In this document: positions 57,073-64,000 of the stretch, in pieces
How the letters are laid out: each line of letters begins with the position of its first letter
How positions within the stretch are numbered: the stretch's first letter is position 1
Assembly: GCA_958296055.1 (NCBI GenBank)
Contig: CATQHS010000001.1
Span: forward strand, 2,204,277 to 2,268,276
Length of the DNA stretch: 64,000 nucleotides
Reading direction: 5' to 3'
Source: an uncultured Acidimicrobiales bacterium
Lineage (GTDB): Bacteria > Actinomycetota > Acidimicrobiia > Acidimicrobiales > Aldehydirespiratoraceae
Translations under genes and position numbers: made by a program
The notes under the pieces: generated by a model
Database searches by the model: none
What the model saw: the letters and a program-made list of their open reading frames with translations, nothing else
What the model was told of the DNA's origin: nothing

Positions 57073-58596
57073 ATGGCGCCTGAGCCGGCGGTGGCCGGTC
57101 GGAGGCTCCGGCCCGACGCCTCTCTCCGCCGCCGCGACCGGGGCCGGGTGCTGGCGGGCGGCTCGCCGACGCGGATCTTCCGGCTCACCGCGGCCGGCGC
57201 CGATCGGGTGGACGGCTGGCTCCGGGGCGAGCGGGTGGGCCGGGGCCGGGCCGAGTCGGCGTTGGCCGCCCGGCTGGTGGACGCGGCCATGCTCCATCCG
57301 GTGGTCGAACCCGCCCCCTTGGACGACGTGACCGTGGTGGTGCCGGTGCGCGACGACCCGGCCGGATTGGAGAGGCTGCTGGCCGGTCTGGAGCGGGCCG
57401 TGCCGGTGATCGTCAGCGACGACGGATCGGCCGACCCCGCCGCGACGGCCGCGGCCGCCGACCGCCACGGCGCCGCTGTGGTGATCCGGCCCGCCGGTGG
57501 CGGCTCCGATGCCGATCCGCCGGCCGGTCGCCGCGGCCGCGGCCCCGCCGCGGCCCGCAACGCCGGACTGGCTGAGGTGACCACCGGGGCGGTGGCTTTC
57601 GTGGACGCCGACGCGACCGTCACCCCCGCGGCCCTCGCCGTCCTGGCGGGCCACCTGGCCGATCCGGCCGTGGCCGCGGCCGCCCCCCGGGTTCGCAGCC
57701 GGATCGACGAGCCCGGCCTCCTGGCCTTCTACGAGTCGGTCCACTCGCCGCTGGATCTCGGCGCCGAGCCCTCGCCGGTGGGGCCGGACCGCCGGGTCCG
57801 CTACGTGCCGGCCGCGGCGCTGATGGTGCGCACGGCCGCGGCCCGAGCCGTCGGCGGGTTCGACGCCGCCCTCGGTTGGGGAGAGGACGTCGACTTCATC
57901 TGGCGGCTGACGGCCGCGGGCCACACCGTCCGCTACGACCCGGCCGCGGTGGCCTGGCACCGGCCCCGGCCGAGCTGGTCGGCCTGGTTTGAGCAGAGGC
58001 GCCGATACGGGGCCTCCGCGCCGGAGCTGGCCCGCCGCCACGGTCGGGCGGCGGCCGCGGCCCGCTGCCCTCCTTGGAGTCTCGGGGTCTGGGGCGCCGC
58101 GGCCTGCGGTCACCCCCTGGTGGGGGCCGCCCTGGCCGCGTGCTCGGCCGCGGCGCTGGCCCGCAGGCTCCGGTCCCGGTCGGTTCCCGGCTGGCCCCGG
58201 CTGGCCGTGGAACTGGCCTTCCGCTCCCACCTCCGGGCTGGGACCGGGCTGGCCCGGGCCCTGACGCGGGCCTGGTGGCCCGCGGCGGCGGCCGCGGCCG
58301 GGCTCTGCCCCGGGGCGCGCCGGGCCGTGGTCGCCGCCGCGGTGGCCCCGGCTCTGGCCCACTGGGCGCGATCCCCGAAGCCGGCCGGCCCGGCGGTCGC
58401 CGTCGGTCTGCGGATGGCAGACGACCTCGCCTACGGGCTGGGCCTCTGGGAGGCCATGCTGGCCCGGCCCCGCCCCGGCGCCGGGGCGATTGGACTGGAC
58501 CTGGCTTGGGCCGATCGGACCGGTGCCGCCGTCGGCGATGGCTCCGATCCGACCGACGCGGCCCACGTCGGTGCGGCTACGGTCGGCCGGTCATGA
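57073..58596 (+). CDS. mftF: Mycofactocin glycosyltransferase MftF
   Basis: DVTVVVPVRDDPAGLERLL; VAFVDADATVTPAAL; GGFDAALGWGEDVDFIWRL; N-terminal LRRRDRGRVLAGGSPTRIFRLT typical of MftF. Confidence 0.85.
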   Translation: MAPEPAVAGRRLRPDASLRRRDRGRVLAGGSPTRIFRLTAAGADRVDGWLRGERVGRGRAESALAARLVDAAMLHPVVEPAPLDDVTVVVPVRDDPAGLERLLAGLERAVPVIVSDDGSADPAATAAAADRHGAAVVIRPAGGGSDADPPAGRRGRGPAAARNAGLAEVTTGAVAFVDADATVTPAALAVLAGHLADPAVAAAAPRVRSRIDEPGLLAFYESVHSPLDLGAEPSPVGPDRRVRYVPAAALMVRTAAARAVGGFDAALGWGEDVDFIWRLTAAGHTVRYDPAAVAWHRPRPSWSAWFEQRRRYGASAPELARRHGRAAAAARCPPWSLGVWGAAACGHPLVGAALAACSAAALARRLRSRSVPGWPRLAVELAFRSHLRAGTGLARALTRAWWPAAAAAAGLCPGARRAVVAAAVAPALAHWARSPKPAGPAVAVGLRMADDLAYGLGLWEAMLARPRPGAGAIGLDLAWADRTGAAVGDGSDPTDAAHVGAATVGRS

Positions 58597-59705
58597 GCTT
58601 GGACACCGCGGCCGTCGGCCACTTGGTGGCGCGGGCCCGCCAAGACGTCGAGTCCGGCCTGCTTCCGGCTGCGCAGCTCGCCTTGGCCCACAAGGGCGAG
58701 ATCGTGGTGTCGGAGGCCTTCGGCGACTGCACCCCGGCCAGCCGGTTCCACATGTACTCGTCGGTGAAGCCCGCGGTGGCCCTCACCGCCTTGGAGCTGG
58801 CCGCGGCGGGCGCTTTCGACATTGAGGCCCCGGTGGCCGACGTGCTGGCCGGCTTCGGGGCCAACGGCAAGGGCGGCATCACCGTGTCGCAGGTGATGCT
58901 GCACGCTGGCGGGTTCCCCCACGCCCCCCTGCGGGTTGAGGCCTGGGCCGACCGCCCGGCCCGGCTGGAGTCGTACCGGCGTTGGCGCACCGCCTGGGCG
59001 CCGGGGACCGGCTTCGAGTACCACGCCACGTCGGCCCACTGGGTGCTGGCCGACGTGATCGCCGAGGTGACCGGGCGCCACCACCGAGACGTGATAGCCG
59101 AGCGCCTGCTCGAACCGGCCGGATGCCAGAACTGGCTCGCCCTCGATCCGGCCGGCTCGTTCGAGGTGATGGACACCGTGCCGGTCGGGTCCGAGCCCGA
59201 CTTGGAAGAACTGGCCCGGGCCCTGGGGGTGGACGAGTTCCCCGAGACCGAGGTGACCATGGAGGCGCTGACCGCCTTCAACCACCCGGCCCTGCGGGCC
59301 GCGGCTAACCCGGGCGGGGGTGGGATGGCCACCGCCGCCGACCTGGCCCGCTGGTACCAGGCGGTGCTGGGCAACCAGGACGGGCTCCTGCGCCCCGAGG
59401 TCCGCCGGGACGCCATGACCGTGCGCCAGAACCACCCCGACTGGCTCGGCGTCCCGGTCAACCGGTCCCGCGTCTTCGTGCTGGCCGGGGCGGACGGACG
59501 GGCCAACTTCCGCGGGTTCGGGCACGGGGCCTCGCCCGAGGCGTTCGGCCACGGCGGGGCCAAGGGCCAGATCGGCTGGGCCGACCCGGCCACCGGTGCC
59601 TCCTTCGCCTACTTCACCAACGGGCTCGACCGCGACGATCTCGCCCTGGGCCGCCGGTCGGTCGGCATCTCCACCCGGGCCGCGGCCTGCATACGCCCCG
59701 ATTGA
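58593..59705 (+). CDS. Beta-lactamase-related serine hydrolase
   Basis: RFHMYSSVKPAVALTALELA (SxxK); EYHATSAHWVLADVIAEVTG (YxS-like); FGHGGAKGQIGWADPATGASFAYFTNG. Confidence 0.85.
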   Translation: MSLDTAAVGHLVARARQDVESGLLPAAQLALAHKGEIVVSEAFGDCTPASRFHMYSSVKPAVALTALELAAAGAFDIEAPVADVLAGFGANGKGGITVSQVMLHAGGFPHAPLRVEAWADRPARLESYRRWRTAWAPGTGFEYHATSAHWVLADVIAEVTGRHHRDVIAERLLEPAGCQNWLALDPAGSFEVMDTVPVGSEPDLEELARALGVDEFPETEVTMEALTAFNHPALRAAANPGGGGMATAADLARWYQAVLGNQDGLLRPEVRRDAMTVRQNHPDWLGVPVNRSRVFVLAGADGRANFRGFGHGASPEAFGHGGAKGQIGWADPATGASFAYFTNGLDRDDLALGRRSVGISTRAAACIRPD

Positions 59706-59781
59706 CCACCGGACCCTGATGGCGGTTGGGATCGCCGGGCTGGTGTGGCATCATGGCCAACCCGGCGCCCGAGCGCCGACC

Positions 59782-59854
59782 GCTCCCTTAGCTCAGCCGG
59801 CAGAGCGTCTCCATGGTAAGGAGAAGGTCGTCAGTTCGATTCTGACAGGGAGCT
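59782..59854 (+). tRNA. tRNA-Thr (GGT)
   Basis: Cloverleaf: GCTCCCT/AGGGAGC acceptor, anticodon loop ATGGTAA. Confidence 0.93.
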
Positions 59855-59887
59855 CCAGCGGAGCCGATCAAGTTCCGCTTCCGTCCC

Positions 59888-59961
59888 GGCGACGTAGCTC
59901 AGTAGGTAAGAGCGCTCGACTCATAATCGAGAGGTCGACAGTTCAAGTCTGTCCGTCGCTA
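59888..59961 (+). tRNA. tRNA-Met (CAT)
   Basis: Cloverleaf: GGCGACG/CGTCGCT, anticodon loop CTCATAA. Confidence 0.93.
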
Positions 59962-60009
59962 CCGGTTCGGTTCCTGACCGGTTCGGTTTCTGACCGGTTC
60001 GGTTCCTGA
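59962..60009 (+). repeat. 16-bp tandem repeat x3 between tRNAs
   Basis: CCGGTTCGGTTCCTGA x3 with one substitution. Confidence 0.9.
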
Positions 60010-60037
60010 ATCCTTCTGGTACCCTGAGGCGCTGCCC

Positions 60038-60110
60038 AGGGGCGTGGCTCAATTGGTAGAGCACCGGTCTCCAAAACCGGCGGTTGGGGGTTCGAGTCCC
60101 TCCGCCCCTG
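60038..60110 (+). tRNA. tRNA-Trp (CCA)
   Basis: Cloverleaf: AGGGGCG/CGCCCCT, anticodon loop CTCCAAA. Confidence 0.95.
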
Positions 60111-60178
60111 CCCATCCCGAACCCCGACCGGCGGGGCCGTGACCGCCGTGACCGTTGCGAGGTGAGCCGATCGTGGCC

Positions 60179-60466
60179 ATGAACCGACAGCAGAAGCGGA
60201 TGCTCCAGCACTCGGGAGATCTCGACGCCGAGGGCGAGCCGGTATTCACCGCCCGTAAGCAGCAGTCGTCCGGCCGGGAGCGCACCCCGCCGGTGCAGTT
60301 CCTGCGCGAGGTACGCGGCGAACTCCGCAAGGTGGTGTGGCCGAGCCGCTCCGAGACGATCAACTACTCCATCGTGGTGCTCGTGACCGTGGTGGTGCTC
60401 ACCGCGGTGATCTACGGCTTGGACTGGGTGTTCTCCACCTTCATTCTCGAGCTCTTCGACTCCTGA
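60179..60466 (+). CDS. secE: Preprotein translocase SecE
   Basis: QFLREVRGELRKVVWPSRSETINYSIVVLVTVVV; between tRNA-Trp and nusG. Confidence 0.93.
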   Translation: MNRQQKRMLQHSGDLDAEGEPVFTARKQQSSGRERTPPVQFLREVRGELRKVVWPSRSETINYSIVVLVTVVVLTAVIYGLDWVFSTFILELFDS

Positions 60467-60473
60467 GGCCGAC

Positions 60474-61193
60474 ATGACCGACACGACCGACATCGTTGAA
60501 GCGGCGCCCGCAGATAAAGCCGCGGCCCCCGCAGAAGCCGTCGCCGGGGAGGGCTCCGAGGGGGCGACCGGCGACTCGCTGATGACTGAGGACGATCTGT
60601 TCGGCCCCGGGGAAGAGGAGGAGGTGCCGGCCCCGGTCAGCCCCTTCGACCGGCCCGGGCGCTGGTTCGTGGTTCACACCCAGTCGGGCTACGAGAACAA
60701 AGTGAAACAGAACCTCGAGGCCCGCACCGCGTCGATGAACATGGAGGACCGGATCCACGAGGTGGTCATCCCGATGCGGGACGAGCCCGAGTTCAAAGGC
60801 GGCAAGAAGGTCATCTCCTCCAAGAAGCTGTTCCCGGGCTATCTCCTGGTGCGCTGCGACCACGACGACGAAGCCTGGCAAATGATCCGCAACACGCCCG
60901 GCGTCACCGGCTTCGTGAACCAGAACGGCAAGCCGTCGCCGCTGCGCCGCCGCGACGTCGAAACCTTCCTCGGCTTGGACGCCGACCGGTCCCGGGAGGC
61001 GTCGAAGCGCTTGAAGCCCATCTTCCAGTTCGGCATGGGCGAGACGGTGCGGGTCAAAGAGGGACCCTTCGCCGATTTCTCCGGCCAGATCATCGAGATC
61101 AACGAGGATCAGCTCAAGGTGAAGGTCCTCGTCAACATCTTCGGGCGAGAGACCCCCGTCGAGCTCGAGTTCGCGCAGGTGGCCCGCCTGTAG
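60474..61193 (+). CDS. nusG: Transcription antitermination factor NusG
   Basis: [60 protein letters not shown]. Confidence 0.95.
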   Translation: MTDTTDIVEAAPADKAAAPAEAVAGEGSEGATGDSLMTEDDLFGPGEEEEVPAPVSPFDRPGRWFVVHTQSGYENKVKQNLEARTASMNMEDRIHEVVIPMRDEPEFKGGKKVISSKKLFPGYLLVRCDHDDEAWQMIRNTPGVTGFVNQNGKPSPLRRRDVETFLGLDADRSREASKRLKPIFQFGMGETVRVKEGPFADFSGQIIEINEDQLKVKVLVNIFGRETPVELEFAQVARL

Positions 61194-61282
61194 CCGGCCC
61201 CCCGACCGAGGTTGCGGCTGCGCCCGCCCGCGGCCACACTGCTAAGCCCGTCCCCCGTCCTCCGACCCAGGAAGCGCCCCTC

Positions 61283-61708
61283 ATGGCCCGCAAGCCGGTC
61301 GCCGCTGTCGTCAAGATCCAGATCCCGGCCGGTCAGGCGTCGCCGGCGCCGCCGGTGGGCACCGCGCTCGGCCCCCATGGGGTGGCCATCATGGACTTCT
61401 GCCGGGACTACAACGCCCGGACCGAGGACAAGCGGGGCCAGATCGTCCCGGTGGAGATAACCGTCTTCGAGGATCGGTCTTTCACCTTCATCACCAAGAC
61501 TCCGCCGACTTCGTTCCTGATCCGCCAGGCGGCCGGGCTGGAGAAGGCGGCGGCCGAGCCGGGCCGGGAGTCGGCCGGCGCCATCACCGACGACCAGGTG
61601 GAGCAGATCGCGCTGGTCAAGATGCCCGATCTCAACGCCAACGACCTGGCGGCGGCCAAGGCCCAAATCGAGGGCACGGCCCGTTCCATGGGCGTGCAGG
61701 TCGACTGA
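61283..61708 (+). CDS. rplK: 50S ribosomal protein L11
   Basis: [38 protein letters not shown]. Confidence 0.97.
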   Translation: MARKPVAAVVKIQIPAGQASPAPPVGTALGPHGVAIMDFCRDYNARTEDKRGQIVPVEITVFEDRSFTFITKTPPTSFLIRQAAGLEKAAAEPGRESAGAITDDQVEQIALVKMPDLNANDLAAAKAQIEGTARSMGVQVD

Positions 61709-61737
61709 GCCCGGCTTTAGGGCCGCCGAGGAACCCC

Positions 61738-62439
61738 ATGAAGAAGAGAAGCAAGAAGTACGCCGACGGGTTGAAGAGCTACGACCGCCATCGGCTCCAC
61801 ACCGACTCCGAGGCCATGGAGATGGTGAAGGGCCTGGCGTCCGGGAAGTTCGACGAGACGATCGACGTGGTGGTGCGCCTCGGGGTCGACCCCCGCAAGG
61901 CCGATCAGATGCTGCGGGGCACCGTGGACCTGCCGTCGGGCACGGGCAAAGAAGTCCGGGTGGCCGTGTTCGCGCAAGGCGAGGCGGCCGCGGCCGCCCG
62001 CGACGCGGGTGCCGATCACGTGGGCAGCGACGATCTCGCCGCCGAGGTTCAGGCGGGCATGATGGACTTCGACGTGGCCGTCGCCACCCCCGACATGATG
62101 CCCGCGGTGGGCAGGCTGGGCAGGCTGCTCGGCCCCCGCGGGCTCATGCCCAACCCCAAGTCGGGGACGGTGACCGATGACGTGGCCCGGACCGTGGCCG
62201 GGTTCAAGGGCGGCAAGGTGGGTTACCGCACCGACCGCTTCGCCAACGTGCACGTCTCCATCGGCAAGGCCTCCTTCGAGCCCGACGCGCTGGTGAAGAA
62301 CCTGCGGGCGGTGGTGGCCGAACTGGAACGGGCCAAGCCGGCCGCGGCCAAGGGCAAGTACGTGAAGAAGGTCGTGGTGAGCTCCTCTATGGGGCCGGGC
62401 GTGCGAGTCGACCCCGCGGGTGTCGGTTCGGCCGACTGA
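61738..62439 (+). CDS. rplA: 50S ribosomal protein L1
   Basis: [45 protein letters not shown]. Confidence 0.97.
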   Translation: MKKRSKKYADGLKSYDRHRLHTDSEAMEMVKGLASGKFDETIDVVVRLGVDPRKADQMLRGTVDLPSGTGKEVRVAVFAQGEAAAAARDAGADHVGSDDLAAEVQAGMMDFDVAVATPDMMPAVGRLGRLLGPRGLMPNPKSGTVTDDVARTVAGFKGGKVGYRTDRFANVHVSIGKASFEPDALVKNLRAVVAELERAKPAAAKGKYVKKVVVSSSMGPGVRVDPAGVGSAD

Positions 62440-62538
62440 CCGTTACCCTTCCGCGGCAACGAACGCTGACCGAAGACATCCGGTGCGCCCCCCGAGGGTG
62501 CCAATGGGCCGCCCAGCCCGCCGGACGAGGAAGGTGAA
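62440..62538 (+). promoter_or_regulatory. Putative ribosomal L10 leader
   Basis: Position between rplA and rplJ; GACCGAAGACATCCGGTGC...GGGTGCCAATGGG...CCGGACGAGG pattern. Confidence 0.65.
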
Positions 62539-63210
62539 ATGGGAGACCCGAGACCGGAGAAAGTCGCTGTCGTCGCCGAGGTCCGCGACCGGCTGACCCG
62601 CAGCGACGCCGCTCTGCTCACCGAGTACCGGGGTCTGGACGTGGCGGCCATGGCCGAGCTGCGGCGCTCGCTGAGGGCCGTCGGCGGCGAGTACAAGATC
62701 TACAAGAACACGCTGGTGCGCCTGGCCGTCCGGGAGATGGGCCTGGAGATCGACGACCTGCTGACCGGCCCCACCGCCATCGCCTTCGTGGGCGAGTCGC
62801 CCGACGGCGAGCCCGGCGACGCCGCCGCCGTGGCCAAGGCTCTGCGCGACTACTCCCGGACCCGCAATGATCTGGTGCTGAAGGGCGGGGTGCTGTCCGG
62901 ACGGACCCTTGACGCCGACGGGCTGCGGGCTCTGGCCGACCTTCCGCCGCGTCAGGTTTTGCTGGCCCAGGTGGCCGGGGCCTTCGCCGCCCCCCTGGCC
63001 GGGCTAGCCCGGTTGCTGGGGGCCCTGCCCCGCAACTTCGCCTACGGGCTGCAGGCCCTGATCGACCGGGTCGGCCCCTCCGACGAGCCCGAGCCGACCG
63101 ATGAGACCGAGTCGGAGGCTTCCGACGAGCCCGAGCCGACCGATGAGACCGAGTCGGAGGCTTCCGACGAGCCCGAGCCGACCGATGAGACCGAAACAGA
63201 GGAGACCTGA
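62539..63210 (+). CDS. rplJ: 50S ribosomal protein L10 with acidic repeat tail
   Basis: LTEYRGLDVAAMAELRRSLRAVGGEYKIYKNTLVRLA; C-terminal SDEPEPTDETESEA repeats. Confidence 0.95.
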   Translation: MGDPRPEKVAVVAEVRDRLTRSDAALLTEYRGLDVAAMAELRRSLRAVGGEYKIYKNTLVRLAVREMGLEIDDLLTGPTAIAFVGESPDGEPGDAAAVAKALRDYSRTRNDLVLKGGVLSGRTLDADGLRALADLPPRQVLLAQVAGAFAAPLAGLARLLGALPRNFAYGLQALIDRVGPSDEPEPTDETESEASDEPEPTDETESEASDEPEPTDETETEET

Positions 63211-63213
63211 CCG

Positions 63214-63594
63214 ATGACCACTAAGGAAGAGATTCTCGACGCCATCTCCGGCATGACCGTGCTGGAGCTGAGCGAGCTGCTCAAGGAGTTCGAGGAGCGC
63301 TTCGACGTGACTGCCGCGGCTCCGGCCGCGGTGGCCGTCGCGGCCGCCCCCGTCGAGGGCGACGGGGCCGTTGAGGAGGAGAAGACCTCCTTCGACGTGG
63401 TGCTGACCGGGCCCGGCCAGAAGAAGATCCAGGTGATCAAGGAGGTGCGCAGCCTCACGTCGCTGGGTCTCAAGGAAGCCAAGGAACTGGTGGACAGCGC
63501 CCCCAAGGCGGTGCTGGAAGGCGTGTCCAAGGACGAGGCCGACAAGGCCAAGCAGACGCTTGAAGCCGCCGGCGGCGCGGTGGAACTGGCCTAG
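63214..63594 (+). CDS. rplL: 50S ribosomal protein L7/L12
   Basis: [64 protein letters not shown]. Confidence 0.98.
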   Translation: MTTKEEILDAISGMTVLELSELLKEFEERFDVTAAAPAAVAVAAAPVEGDGAVEEEKTSFDVVLTGPGQKKIQVIKEVRSLTSLGLKEAKELVDSAPKAVLEGVSKDEADKAKQTLEAAGGAVELA

Positions 63595-63604
63595 ATCTGG
63601 GGGC

Positions 63605-64000
63605 CTAGATCTGGGACTGCTGGTAGCGCTCTATGCCGATGTCGTCGATCAGGGACTGCTGAGTCTCGATCCAGTCGAGGTGCAACTCCTCGCCCACCAG
63701 AAGGTGCTCTAGGAGCTCCCGGGTGCCGGAATCGCCCTTCTCCAGGCACAGCGCCACGCCGCGCCGGTAGCGGGCGATAGCCGCTTCCTCCATCTCGCGG
63801 TCGAGCTGAAGCTGCTCCGCCACCGTCTCGCCGATGCGCACGCGGCCGATTCTTTGCATGTTGGGCATGCCTTCGAGCAGGATGACCCGCTCGATCAGTT
63901 TCTCGGCGTCCTGCATCTCTTCGATGGACTCCTGGCGGTAGCGGCTGCCGAGCCGCTCGTAGCCCCAGTTCTGGCAGAGCTTGGCGTGGGCGAAGTACTG
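63605..64000 (-). CDS. bfr: Bacterioferritin, truncated by window edge
   Basis: DAEKLIERVILLEGMPNMQRIGRVRIGETVAEQL; EELHLDWIETQQSLIDDIGIERYQQSQ. Confidence 0.92.
   Translation of the reverse strand, partial: QYFAHAKLCQNWGYERLGSRYRQESIEEMQDAEKLIERVILLEGMPNMQRIGRVRIGETVAEQLQLDREMEEAAIARYRRGVALCLEKGDSGTRELLEHLLVGEELHLDWIETQQSLIDDIGIERYQQSQI

Noticed and set aside
56281-58566. 761-aa minus-strand ORF opposite acyl-CoA synthetase and mftF
   Set aside because: Low-complexity antisense shadow frame; + strand products are clear

Overview
64 kb of high-GC, probably actinobacterial chromosome. The lineage is inferred from mycofactocin, LLM/F420-type oxidoreductases and the codon usage. Conserved blocks: an SLH surface protein (5' truncated), gamma-glutamyltransferase, a tandem CaiB/BaiF CoA-transferase fusion, inositol-3-phosphate synthase, a cytochrome c maturation locus (ccmABCDEF-tlpA-ccmH), a NitT/TauT-like ABC transporter with two paralogous binding proteins and two amidohydrolases, UbiD and LLM genes, a mycofactocin locus (mftA-mftB-mftC-SDR-alcohol dehydrogenase ... 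mftF), three tRNAs (Thr, Met, Trp), secE-nusG-rplK-rplA-rplJ-rplL and a bacterioferritin cut by the window edge. Accessory blocks: ~6.7-14.95 kb (MNT-HEPN fusion, AlbA/ATPase gene bracketed by ~159-bp repeats carrying a palindromic operator, RloA/RloB-like pair, RHH antitoxin, Abi-like gene, a 40-bp perfect inverted repeat pair, a duplicated 3' end of the inositol-phosphate synthase gene, and a tandem pair of candidate structured RNAs), ~21.4-24.2 kb (Mrr-like nuclease and DNA methyltransferase) and ~49.7-51.1 kb (solitary AAA ATPase). Best candidates for undescribed biology: (1) the tandem RNA pair at 14.68-14.93 kb with helix-preserving differences and swapped GNRA loops; (2) a ~50-bp dyad operator shared by the mycofactocin-linked alcohol dehydrogenase and an SDR 33 kb away; (3) repeat/operator architecture around the AlbA gene; (4) chains of stop-start-coupled mini-ORFs produced by tandem duplication of gene junctions in the ccm locus. 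All calls are by eye from sequence; no searches were run.
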